Source: Chromatiales bacterium
GTDB lineage: Bacteria; Pseudomonadota; Gammaproteobacteria; Chromatiales; Chromatiaceae
NCBI GenBank assembly: GCA_022360595.1
Contig: JAKSCN010000204.1
Span: 1 to 7,703 of the forward strand
DNA: 7,703 nt
Direction: 5' to 3'
A program made the translations under genes and the position numbers. Each line of letters opens with the position of its first letter. Position 1 is the stretch's first letter. The notes under the pieces are model-generated. The model was not told the DNA's origin. It was given only the letters and a program-made list of their open reading frames with translations, and did no database searches. Below, one piece after another: positions 1 to 6,765 of the stretch.

Positions 1-1177
1 GCTGCTCGTCGGTAAGCGAGCTGTCGCCGACGATCCGCAGCATGCCGAGAATGCCGTTCATCGGGGTGCGGATCTCGTGGCTCATGGTGGCCAGAAACTC
101 ACCCTTGGCCTGATTCGCCGCTTCCGCCTGGTTGCGTGCGTTGAGAAGCTCAGCCTCAGTCCTTTTCTGCTTGGAGATATCACGCCAGATGCAGAACAGT
201 GCTTCATCACCCCCCAAGGGTATTTTGGTCAGCGACACATCAACGGGAAACACCTCGCCATTGCGCTTCATATGCAACCATTCAAACCGGTGATAACCCC
301 ATTTCATGGCATTCGCCATCATCTCTTCCGATTTCTCACGGGATAGCCGGTTATCCGCCTGATAGATAGGCGACAGATCACCTGGGTGGGTATTGGCCAG
401 CTCCTTCTTGGAGGAGTAGCCGAGCATTCTCACAACCGCGTCATTGGCCACCACAAATTTGTTGCGCACAATGATCCACATTCCATCTTCTGATTTCTCA
501 AACAGACGGCGATACTTCTCTTCACTCTCCTGCAGCAGGACATTGGCCTTTTTGAGGTTCCTCTCACTCTCCTGGGCCTCCAGGGTTGAGCGTATATCGC
601 GAAACAGCAGCTGGCGAAACCGGTGTGTATTGACCATCAACAGCACTATGGAGAAAAAGACCAGCCCACCTACCGCATGACCGACAAAATTTTCAAATGC
701 CAGAAAGCGCATTCCCAGTGGCGTCAGCACCAACAGCACAAAAAGTGAATGGGATTTGAAATCAGGCGCCAGGGAGGCGGTTGAACCGGCGGCCATGCCA
801 ACCAGCATGATGGCCAAAAACTCCTGGTGGAACAGTGAATCCTCGGCAAATACAGCAAATGCGGCGCCACTCCAAACCAATCCCGCCAGTCCGGTGCCGA
901 TCACAAACCGCTGGCGCCAGCTCTGGATATCACTGGCCAGCAAGACCGAACGCTTGTAACGCCAGACAAGTGATAAGCGGCCCAGCATGACCAGCGCAAG
1001 CAGCGAAAACCAAATCAGCAACACGGCATGATTTTGCTGTCCCCAATGCACGCCTACCAGGATGCCAGCGTTGGCCATCGAGATCATCGCGGCAAATGGT
1101 AGTCCCTCATAGAGCAAGCGATTCAGCTCCATGTCCATTTTTTGCTGCTTGTTCAATTCGAGGGGGATGTGTTCCAT
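1..1177 (-). CDS. Membrane sensor histidine kinase with PAS domain (partial, C-terminus off the left edge)
   Basis: My own minus-strand translation from the ATG at 1177 stays open to base 1 and gives 392 residues with no stop. Hydrophobic stretches at about 25-44, 50-71, 91-111, 117-137, 143-161 and 165-183 suggest six membrane helices. A charged linker at about 186-220 may form a coiled coil. A PAS domain follows at about 221-335 (starts EKYRRLFEKSEDG, ends WRDISKQKRTEAEL). The HisKA dimerisation region begins near 350 and holds FLATMSHEIRTPMNGILGM, with His367 as the predicted phospho-acceptor. By family knowledge it would autophosphorylate and pass the phosphate to a response regulator. 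This type of HisKA motif is common in hybrid kinases carrying receiver or Hpt domains, but the ATPase and later domains are outside the window. The ligand is unknown. An in-frame TAG lies directly before the ATG, so the start cannot be further upstream. Confidence 0.93.
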   Translation of the reverse strand, partial: MEHIPLELNKQQKMDMELNRLLYEGLPFAAMISMANAGILVGVHWGQQNHAVLLIWFSLLALVMLGRLSLVWRYKRSVLLASDIQSWRQRFVIGTGLAGLVWSGAAFAVFAEDSLFHQEFLAIMLVGMAAGSTASLAPDFKSHSLFVLLVLTPLGMRFLAFENFVGHAVGGLVFFSIVLLMVNTHRFRQLLFRDIRSTLEAQESERNLKKANVLLQESEEKYRRLFEKSEDGMWIIVRNKFVVANDAVVRMLGYSSKKELANTHPGDLSPIYQADNRLSREKSEEMMANAMKWGYHRFEWLHMKRNGEVFPVDVSLTKIPLGGDEALFCIWRDISKQKRTEAELLNARNQAEAANQAKGEFLATMSHEIRTPMNGILGMLRIVGDSSLTDEQ

Positions 1178-1201
1178 CTATCCTGTCATTTGCTAACTCC
1201 C
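1178..1201 (-). promoter_or_regulatory. Shine-Dalgarno and three-codon leader abutting the kinase start
   Basis: On the minus strand a strong Shine-Dalgarno sequence GGGAG (1201-1197) lies 7 bases before ATG ACA GGA TAG (1189-1178). The TAG directly touches the kinase ATG at 1177. The kinase's own nearest ribosome site is only AGGA, inside the mini-frame and 3 bases from the start. Ribosomes may therefore load at the mini-frame and re-initiate on the kinase. The arrangement is seen in the sequence; the coupling is inference. Confidence 0.35.
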
Positions 1202-1495
1202 TTAACTGCCCTATCGTCCAGCTCTACAGCTAGCTTTAATATCTTTATCGAATTACCCTTGAGCTGTTTCGGCAGAACAATCAGGCGAAGCCCCCTTAAC
1301 ATTCAGTGAATTACCAGTTAATTATTAAGGAAAATTACCAACTGCCTCGCTGGGCAAAAAATGGCCATTGGCGACAACGATTACATTGGGACCTGTTACA
1401 CAGATTTTTGTACTACCCAAAACCTCTATTTATTCGCAGCTATACACACTATTGCATTCACCCCCTGCACATGGTGTAAAGTACTGTTAGAGCGT

Positions 1496-1520
1496 GGTCG
1501 TTAGATCGCGATATAAGACC
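1496..1520. repeat. Bulged inverted repeat around palindrome ATCGCGAT
   Basis: GGTC, a bulged G, then TTA (1496-1503) can pair with TAAGACC (1514-1520). The interval contains the perfect palindrome ATCGCGAT (1505-1512). A symmetric site about 320 bp upstream of the kinase start and 380 bp upstream of the 591-residue gene could be an operator. No regulator gene is adjacent and no T tract follows, so neither an operator nor a terminator role is established. Confidence 0.3.
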
Positions 1521-1631
1521 GGCAATACAATAAACCAATTATCTGTTGTCGATCTCCCGATAACGACTACGATATTAAGGAAGCAGGCCTAAAGAGCCGG
1601 CCATTTCCAAACAATCAGAATAGAGGGAGTC

Positions 1632-1768
1632 CCCGGTGCATTCCGGGCAAAATGATCTGAACATAAAAATCATCGAATTCAAGGCAGAAAGCCGGGGTGG
1701 CCATTGGCCGGTTTCCCAACGCCAAAGCCGGTGATTTGGCCGCAGAGCATACCGCCCCGATTGATCGG
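1632..1768. other. Cluster of four short hairpins; candidate structured RNA or intergenic repeat element
   Basis: Four inverted repeats follow one another. CCCGG pairs with CCGGG around six bases (1632-1647). GAAA-g-CCGG pairs with CCGGTTTC around twelve bases (1687-1715). GCCAAA pairs perfectly with TTTGGC around eight bases (1721-1740). CCGA pairs with TCGG around TTGA (1757-1768). The block is clearly GC-richer than its flanks, and EcoRI-like GAATTCAA words sit inside its first part (about 1675) and just after it (about 1797). It could be the leader of the 591-residue gene's mRNA, a small RNA, or one copy of a dispersed repeat. It matches no riboswitch class that I can confirm by eye. Confidence 0.4.
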
Positions 1769-1796
1769 AGGTTCCCTATGGAATTATAAATATAAT
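1761..1796 (+). promoter_or_regulatory. Possible sigma-70 promoter for the 591-residue gene
   Basis: TTGATC (1761-1766) is followed after 18 bases by TATAAA (1785-1790), with a perfect TATAAT immediately behind it (1791-1796). The start codon lies about 100 bases downstream, so the leader would be long. The -35 element falls inside the last hairpin of the preceding block. The match is by consensus only, and AT-rich DNA makes chance matches likely. Confidence 0.3.
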
Positions 1797-1897
1797 AGAA
1801 TTCAATCAGGGCCTATCCTCAGCAGTCTACAGCTATCTGGCAGTGACAATATGAGGTGTAAAAATCGATTGTGAGATAAAGATCTTCGCCAGACACC

Positions 1898-3673
1898 ATG
1901 GATGCCACTCAATTCACTACAGCATTACGATCCAGCTATCTGAAAAGGGATGTACTGAACATCATCAAGCTGGTTAGTGAATTCAAAAACTCCGAGCATT
2001 TCCCGCCCCTCTACCATAAGCTGGTCAAACAGGAAAAGCTCGACCCCTCATCCGGTAAAATAGAACCCCTCATTCGCGCCCTGTTGAATGAGGTCGAAAC
2101 CGATATCCAAGAAAATCGACGTCTCAGCATCGACGCTACCTTCTACGACATAGCCGACCACTTTCGCGAGAAATTCAACGCGCAAGTGAGTGAAATCTAC
2201 ATCGAAACCCAGATACCCAGCGATTTCATTGCCAATATTCGCTCAGAACACCATGTAGAGAGTAACCGCAAGCTCACCGAAACCTTGGTGACCAACTACA
2301 AGCATGAGTTGATTCGTCTGGAAAAGGGGCGTCGCAGTGTGCTGCAAGTACTGCAGTCGGCCAGCCACTTTCCACTGCGCAATGCCAACAGGCTGAGTGA
2401 ACTGTTGAATGACCTCCATACCCAACTGCGCTCGGACTATAAATATCTGTCGGCAAAACCCTATTTTTTAGCCATTACAGCGGTTAGCAAACCCATCGAT
2501 GAAGGCTTGAGCGGGCCCATTGAACCGGCTGTCAGGAAAACAGCACTACTGCGCTTCAAACAGTACAATGTCAGTGGCCAGGAGCCAAAGATATATCAGC
2601 AGGTGGAACTGCAGATTGCGATCAACCGGCTCTATCAATTCCTAAAAAAGCAGACGTTGCTCCCGGAACAGGAGCTGGCACGCTTTTGGACCGAGATGTC
2701 AGAAATTCTCACCTACTCAGGCGACGCTTCGTTCTCGCCCAAAGAGTGGAAAGTACTTCAAAGCCTGCTCACCCAAATCAACAAAGATATTGCGGCAATC
2801 TCACAGAAACTGGTGGACACCTTTATTGAGGAGTACCACTGCGCTGAAGAGCAGATGCGCCTGCGCCATATCATTATTCAGAGTGAGCTGGCCTTTATTG
2901 GGGAGTATCTCGACAAGCTTGCCATCTCCAAAGAGATCTCCGAGCATGCCGACCCGGAAAAGATTCAAGTAGCAATGGATAAACTCCACTGCCTGAAGGA
3001 CACCTTCCCGATCTCCGAACGGCAGAAAGAGTCGGCTGCCAAGCACTCCTTTGTCGATATCGAGCGCTCGGCGCTGGGAGTCTCCACCGTTATCTCCCCT
3101 TCCCAGCTCACTGATTGGATCAAGATCTACTCCATCATCTTCTCCAATACCGACTATCTGGCACAGTTTGGAAAGAGTGTCGATTTTTCCATTATGAGAA
3201 ATCACATCTCCAGCCTCACCACTTACCATCTATACGATAATATCGCCCAGCTCAAAAATATTGTGGAGCGCAATCTCTCCACCTCTTCAGAGGAGAAGAG
3301 CAATCAGTTTCAGCGCTTTAATGAAGCGTTAAAACACAAGCTGGCGGGGCTGATGGGAGGACACAACAATCACGAGCTGTCGCTCCGGGAAATGATTGAC
3401 GAGCTGGGTTTTCTGGAAAACAAATCGGTCCAGTTCGTGATCGCCGAAACATTCAAAGGCTTTCAGCACATTGTGGACGCCTTCAACACCAGCACCACCG
3501 ACTACTTCGTACGCGACCAGGACGCCATGCTGAAAGAGTCCCGGGCACTCTACAACCAGATCTGTAACCAGAGTATGAAGATCTTCAGAACCGATAGCCC
3601 CAAAGCCAAACTATCGATATCATCGAGCACAAAATCGACTCGCAAGTCCTGGCTGGGCCGCCTGTTCTCATAA
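1898..3673 (+). CDS. Uncharacterised 591-residue soluble helical protein
   Basis: I do not recognise this protein. It has no signal peptide, no membrane segment and no nucleotide-binding (P-loop), HEXXH or other catalytic signature that I can see. The composition (rich in Leu, Glu, Lys, Gln and Ser, with long amphipathic runs and few Gly or Pro) suggests a largely alpha-helical protein of repeated helical bundles. Charged helix-like stretches lie at about residues 130-155, 235-275 and 300-345. The C-terminus is distinct: a Ser/Lys-rich tail from about 565 ending in KSTRKSWLGRLFS, which could be an amphipathic membrane or partner-binding tag. The ATG at 1898 is the only start after an in-frame TAA at 1877. 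No clear Shine-Dalgarno precedes it. It lies 36 bp upstream of the DUF3581 gene, on the same strand, so the two are probably co-transcribed. The reading frame is certain; the function is unknown. Confidence 0.9.
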   Translation: MDATQFTTALRSSYLKRDVLNIIKLVSEFKNSEHFPPLYHKLVKQEKLDPSSGKIEPLIRALLNEVETDIQENRRLSIDATFYDIADHFREKFNAQVSEIYIETQIPSDFIANIRSEHHVESNRKLTETLVTNYKHELIRLEKGRRSVLQVLQSASHFPLRNANRLSELLNDLHTQLRSDYKYLSAKPYFLAITAVSKPIDEGLSGPIEPAVRKTALLRFKQYNVSGQEPKIYQQVELQIAINRLYQFLKKQTLLPEQELARFWTEMSEILTYSGDASFSPKEWKVLQSLLTQINKDIAAISQKLVDTFIEEYHCAEEQMRLRHIIIQSELAFIGEYLDKLAISKEISEHADPEKIQVAMDKLHCLKDTFPISERQKESAAKHSFVDIERSALGVSTVISPSQLTDWIKIYSIIFSNTDYLAQFGKSVDFSIMRNHISSLTTYHLYDNIAQLKNIVERNLSTSSEEKSNQFQRFNEALKHKLAGLMGGHNNHELSLREMIDELGFLENKSVQFVIAETFKGFQHIVDAFNTSTTDYFVRDQDAMLKESRALYNQICNQSMKIFRTDSPKAKLSISSSTKSTRKSWLGRLFS

Positions 3674-3709
3674 GAGCTTCTGGCTCATCAACCACTACTT
3701 CAATAGACC

Positions 3710-4432
3710 ATGACACACTTTTTAGACGCTTATCACTGCAAGGAAGGCGACACCATCTATTTCACCAAACAGCAAGGAAGCCGATTTGCCAAAGAGATTG
3801 CTGACGACTTCAATCCGCTGCATGACCCGGATAACAAACTATTCTGTGTCCCCGGTGACCTGCTGTTTTCGCTAGCCTTATCCCGCTACGGCCTGTCAGA
3901 AAAGATGCGCTTCGCCTTCACCGGCATGATTAGCGCCAACCTCAGGCTCCGTTTTCAAGAGCCTGAACCCGGTGCCACTGCCATCATCGACGCCGACGAC
4001 AAAACCTATCTCACCGTTGAGCACAGTGGCTCCGGCCTCAAAGATCAGCAGATCATTGAGCAGTTTTCACGCGCCTATGTCGCCTTCTCCGGCCACAACT
4101 TTCCCGACCTGCTGGTGCCGCTCATGGCCGATAACCAGGTGATGATCAATCCCCAGCGCCCCATCGCTATCTACGACAGCATGGAGATCGAAATTGACCA
4201 TATCACTCAAGTCACCGCACCCATGCTGACATACACAGCAGGACACTTGGAGGTAAAGGGTAAAAAAGGCGATGTGCGCCTGGAGTTCGATATAAACTCA
4301 AATGGGCGAACCATCGGCAAAGGGATCAAATACATGTCCTTGCGTGGCCTCAAGCCCTACGACCAAGTGCAAGTCGACCAGATGGTCGAGAGCTACAACA
4401 GTCACAAGCAGGAGTACACCGCAGATCGATAG
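3710..4432 (+). CDS. DUF3581-family protein, hot-dog/MaoC-like
   Basis: The 240-residue product resembles DUF3581 proteins of Gammaproteobacteria as I remember them, with an N-terminal half reading GSRFAKEIADDFNPLHD (residues 23-39) and then CVPGDLLFSLALSRYGLS. The segment D33-F-N35-P36-L-H38 has the shape of the D-x-N-P-x-H signature of MaoC-type hydratases, whose Asp and His act on acyl-CoA thioesters. A hot-dog fold binding an acyl thioester is therefore possible, but no activity is established. There is no signal peptide or membrane segment, so it should be cytoplasmic. The gene follows the 591-residue gene by 36 bp with no clear Shine-Dalgarno or intervening terminator, which suggests one transcript. 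It ends 10 bp from the convergent MFS gene. Family assignment is from memory of the motif pattern; any catalytic role is inference. Confidence 0.88.
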   Translation: MTHFLDAYHCKEGDTIYFTKQQGSRFAKEIADDFNPLHDPDNKLFCVPGDLLFSLALSRYGLSEKMRFAFTGMISANLRLRFQEPEPGATAIIDADDKTYLTVEHSGSGLKDQQIIEQFSRAYVAFSGHNFPDLLVPLMADNQVMINPQRPIAIYDSMEIEIDHITQVTAPMLTYTAGHLEVKGKKGDVRLEFDINSNGRTIGKGIKYMSLRGLKPYDQVQVDQMVESYNSHKQEYTADR

Positions 4433-4441
4433 TGCAGGCCG

Positions 4442-4471
4442 CTCATGGTGACGCCACGGCGTCACCATGAG
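4442..4471. terminator. Perfect 14-bp inverted repeat between convergent genes, possible bidirectional terminator
   Basis: CTCATGGTGACGCC (4442-4455) is the exact reverse complement of GGCGTCACCATGAG (4458-4471), separated by only two bases, so the hairpin would have 13 pairs and a four-base loop. It lies just after the DUF3581 stop and contains the last codons and TGA of the MFS gene. Such a hairpin suits termination or 3'-end protection of both convergent messages. There is no T tract on either side, so it is not a classical intrinsic terminator. Confidence 0.5.
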
Positions 4472-5660
4472 TATCCCGGCCACCTTGTCTCTGCAACATC
4501 AGATAACTAAAAAGTCCCAACAGCGCCATCAAGCCGATGGTCACCGTCATCACCACAGGGGTGCCATCATGAAAATGGCCAACGCCAACCCCCACCAAGG
4601 CTGCAAAGGCCATTTGGAAAAAGCCCAATAGCGCCGAGGAGGTACCGGCAATTTCTGGAAAGGGCGCCAGCGCAGCGGCCATCGTCTGGGGCATTACGAT
4701 CCCTACCCCGACCATGTAACACATATGCGGCAGAATAATCGCCACAATATGGTCAACACGCCCAATTCCCAGCGCGGCCATCACCACACCCCCAACCACA
4801 GCCAATATAATGCCGACCCCAATCAACCGCTCCACCCCGACACTTCTGACAGTGCGTCCACCGATCAAGGTGCCGGTCATAAAACCGGCAACCACAAAGG
4901 TAAATAGAAAACCGTACTCCTGTTCGCTATAACCAAGATAGTCGATCACCACAAAAGGGGAACCCGAGAGAAAAGCGAACAGCCCCGCAAAAATAAAACT
5001 GCAGATCAGCGTATACCAACGCCACGTTGGGTGCTTCAACAGCAACCAAAAATCACCATTCAATTTTGCCAAAGAGAGGTGACTGGTGTTGCTGGCCGGG
5101 GCGGTTTCGGGAATACGGTAATGGAGCAGACCGGCACCTAGGAGGGCATAGACCGCAAGAAACAGAAAACTAGCCTGCCAGCCGAACCAAAGCAGCAGAT
5201 AACCACCCAAGATAGGCGCAACCGCAGGCGCAAGCGCCATGGCGGTACTGATATAAGAGAGCACGCGCGCCGATTCCAAGGGGCCATAGATATCACGCAC
5301 CATGGCGCGCCCCAACACGGATCCGGCACTGCCACCGAGCGCCTGCAGAAAACGTAGCATCGTCAACATCTCAATGGAACTGGAAAAGGTGATTGCAATA
5401 CTACTCAAGGCAAACAACCCAAGCCCGGCCAACAGTACTGGCTTACGGCCAAAGTGATCAGACAACGGCCCAAGCACCAGTTGGGACAGCGCGAAGCCGA
5501 TGAGATAGATACTCAGCGTGCCTTGCACCTCTCCAACATCCGCAGAAAAAGCCTCTGCCAGTGTCGGAAAAGCCGGCAGATACATATCCGTAGAGAGTGC
5601 GCCAATGGCAACCAGGCTGGCAATGATCGTGGCGGTAACAAGCGAAGTGGGTGTCGACAT
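4443..5660 (-). CDS. Bcr/CflA-type MFS multidrug efflux transporter
   Basis: This 405-residue membrane protein is of the usual length for the DHA1/Bcr-CflA branch of the major facilitator superfamily (12 helices, proton-drug antiport at the inner membrane). Near the N-terminus it carries the family's STDMYLPAFP (23-32). Motif A, GPLSDHFGRKP, is at 64-74 between helices 2 and 3. The motif B region RFLQALGGSAG begins at 103, followed by GRAMVRDIY (117-125). A motif C-like APAVAPILGGYL is at 144-155. Bcr/CflA members export compounds such as bicyclomycin, sulfonamides, chloramphenicol or dipeptides; the substrate here cannot be read from sequence. I chose the ATG at 5660 because the first helix starts directly after it; no strong ribosome site precedes it. 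The gene is convergent with the DUF3581 gene and divergent from the AEC gene. The C-terminal tail is encoded within the 14-bp inverted repeat. Confidence 0.95.
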   Translation of the reverse strand: MSTPTSLVTATIIASLVAIGALSTDMYLPAFPTLAEAFSADVGEVQGTLSIYLIGFALSQLVLGPLSDHFGRKPVLLAGLGLFALSSIAITFSSSIEMLTMLRFLQALGGSAGSVLGRAMVRDIYGPLESARVLSYISTAMALAPAVAPILGGYLLLWFGWQASFLFLAVYALLGAGLLHYRIPETAPASNTSHLSLAKLNGDFWLLLKHPTWRWYTLICSFIFAGLFAFLSGSPFVVIDYLGYSEQEYGFLFTFVVAGFMTGTLIGGRTVRSVGVERLIGVGIILAVVGGVVMAALGIGRVDHIVAIILPHMCYMVGVGIVMPQTMAAALAPFPEIAGTSSALLGFFQMAFAALVGVGVGHFHDGTPVVMTVTIGLMALLGLFSYLMLQRQGGRDTHGDAVASP

Positions 5661-5799
5661 CGAGCTATACTATCGCACTACTCAGCCTTGTTGTATGCTT
5701 AATAGGCTGGCCTAGGGTTTGTCTGTCCCTCACTTCTCTGACAACCGTAGCTCCCCAATACCGCTGTTGAACAATAAGCACTAATTCCGAAGAGGCGCT
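5661..5799. promoter_or_regulatory. Divergent control region between the two transporters
   Basis: These 139 bp must carry the start signals of both the minus-strand MFS gene and the plus-strand AEC gene. I find no convincing -35/-10 pair for either. TTGTC (5719-5723) and GACAA (5740-5744) form a short inverted repeat that could be an operator half-site pair, but five-base arms are weak evidence. No regulator gene is next to it. Confidence 0.35.
5789..5795 (+). promoter_or_regulatory. Ribosome binding site of the AEC transporter
   Basis: GAAGAGG lies 4 bases before the ATG at 5800. It is the clearest Shine-Dalgarno match among the complete genes here, and it supports this start. Confidence 0.6.
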
Positions 5800-6726
5800 A
5801 TGTTATCGGTTTTTTATTCACTGATTCCCGTCATTTTAACCATTCTGCTGGGCTTCTGGCTAAAGCGCCTCAGTCTCTTTTCGGACGAGACGTGGCGCGG
5901 CTTTGAAAACCTCTGCTATTTTGTGCTGTTTCCCACACTGCTGGTCAAAACCCTCGCTACCGCCAAGATCGGAACGGGTGAAGTTCTGCTCTTTTCGAGT
6001 GTCATTCTGTTTGCCATTGGTGCAATGAGTCTGCTCATGCTGGTGTTGTATCCCATACTGAAAAATGGCTTTTCAGTAACGCCGCAGCAGTACACCAGCT
6101 TATTTCAAGGAGCTACCCGCTGGCACGGCTTTATTGCTCTCTCAATCGTCGGTTTTCTGTATGGCGACGAAGGGGTTGCCTACATGGCGATCACCATGGC
6201 GGTGATTATTCCTCCACTCAATATTATCAATGTATCTCTCCTGGCACTGCTGACCGATAAAGAGGTGAGTGGACTCGATGTGGTCAAAAAGCTGATAGCC
6301 AACCCATTTATTCTAGCCTGTGCAATCGGCGCCTTTCTGAATCTCAGTGGTATTGGTCTGCCAGTCCCCTTCTATTCAGTCTTCGATATTTTAGGTGGCG
6401 GTGCGCTGGGGCTGGGGCTATTGGCAGTTGGTGCAGGGCTGCATCTGGGAATGATCCGTGATCACAAAGTCTTGGTCGGTTTCGGCTCTGCCATCCGTCT
6501 TCTCGGCATGCCACTTTTTATGTTTCTCGGTGCCTGGTTATTTGATATCGAAGGTATAGGGAGAACCGTGGCCGTGATTGCCGGCGCAGTACCTACGGCC
6601 TCCACTGCTTATGTCTTGGCCCGCCAGATGGGTGGTGACGCCCCACTGATGGCCAATCTGATCACCGTTCAGATACTCGCTGCGGTGATCACCTTGCCAG
6701 GAATGATCTGGCTTGCCGGCTTTTAA
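5800..6726 (+). CDS. AEC (auxin efflux carrier) family transporter
   Basis: The 308-residue protein has the length and about ten hydrophobic segments typical of bacterial AEC permeases (BART superfamily), arranged as two five-helix halves joined by a loop near residues 150-165. The first helix starts at residue 3 (VFYSLIPVILTILLGFWLKR). IIPPLNIINV (136-145), ANPFILACAIGAFLN (167-181) and the C-terminal stretch VPTASTAYVLARQMGGDAPL (264-283) with NLITVQ (286-291) are characteristic of the family. Bacterial relatives move carboxylates such as malate or malonate, but the substrate cannot be assigned here. The start is supported by GAAGAGG just upstream. The gene is divergent from the MFS exporter. 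Its stop is 39 bp from the convergent small membrane gene, with no T-tailed hairpin between. The protein is intact, with no frameshift or missing segment visible. Confidence 0.93.
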   Translation: MLSVFYSLIPVILTILLGFWLKRLSLFSDETWRGFENLCYFVLFPTLLVKTLATAKIGTGEVLLFSSVILFAIGAMSLLMLVLYPILKNGFSVTPQQYTSLFQGATRWHGFIALSIVGFLYGDEGVAYMAITMAVIIPPLNIINVSLLALLTDKEVSGLDVVKKLIANPFILACAIGAFLNLSGIGLPVPFYSVFDILGGGALGLGLLAVGAGLHLGMIRDHKVLVGFGSAIRLLGMPLFMFLGAWLFDIEGIGRTVAVIAGAVPTASTAYVLARQMGGDAPLMANLITVQILAAVITLPGMIWLAGF

Positions 6727-6765
6727 CCTGACACTTGCGGGACAGGGCACTAGGGCCTGTTAACA
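6727..6765. other. Short convergent gap with a palindrome
   Basis: This gap separates the 3' ends of the AEC gene and the 124-residue membrane gene. ACAGG (6742-6746) can pair with CCTGT (6756-6760), and the perfect palindrome TGTTAACA (6758-6765) touches the stop codon of the minus-strand gene. No T tract follows, so termination here is uncertain. Confidence 0.3.

Larger units (their letters stand above)
1178..1897. other. 720-bp divergent intergenic region without a convincing gene
   Basis: This gap separates the minus-strand kinase from the plus-strand 591-residue gene and must hold both promoters. The part at 1178-1480 is AT-rich with no recognisable gene. A bulged hairpin around an 8-bp palindrome lies at 1496-1520. 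A GC-richer block of consecutive hairpins lies at 1632-1768, followed by an AT-rich promoter-like stretch to about 1800. The minus strand is open for 66 codons (1775-1578), but that frame lacks a supported start or ribosome site, so I do not call it a gene. No tRNA, transposon gene or CRISPR repeat is visible. Confidence 0.7.

Noticed and set aside
77..959. Plus-strand frames of 67 to 89 codons opposite the kinase
   Set aside because: The minus strand gives one uninterrupted 392-residue kinase with PAS and HisKA motifs over the same bases.
1681..1745. Resemblance to a cyclic-di-GMP-I (GEMM) riboswitch
   Set aside because: A short stretch near 1719-1728 looks like the conserved GACGCAAAGCC, but it has an extra base, and the partner segments and tetraloop-receptor bases are not in place.
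1222..1834. Direct repeat TCTACAGCTA near 1222 and 1825
   Set aside because: Ten-base repeats are expected by chance in a window of this size, and the flanks do not match.
2801..3229. 142-codon minus-strand frame inside the 591-residue gene
   Set aside because: It lies wholly opposite a longer coherent gene, and its product shows no domain-like pattern; it is an antisense shadow.
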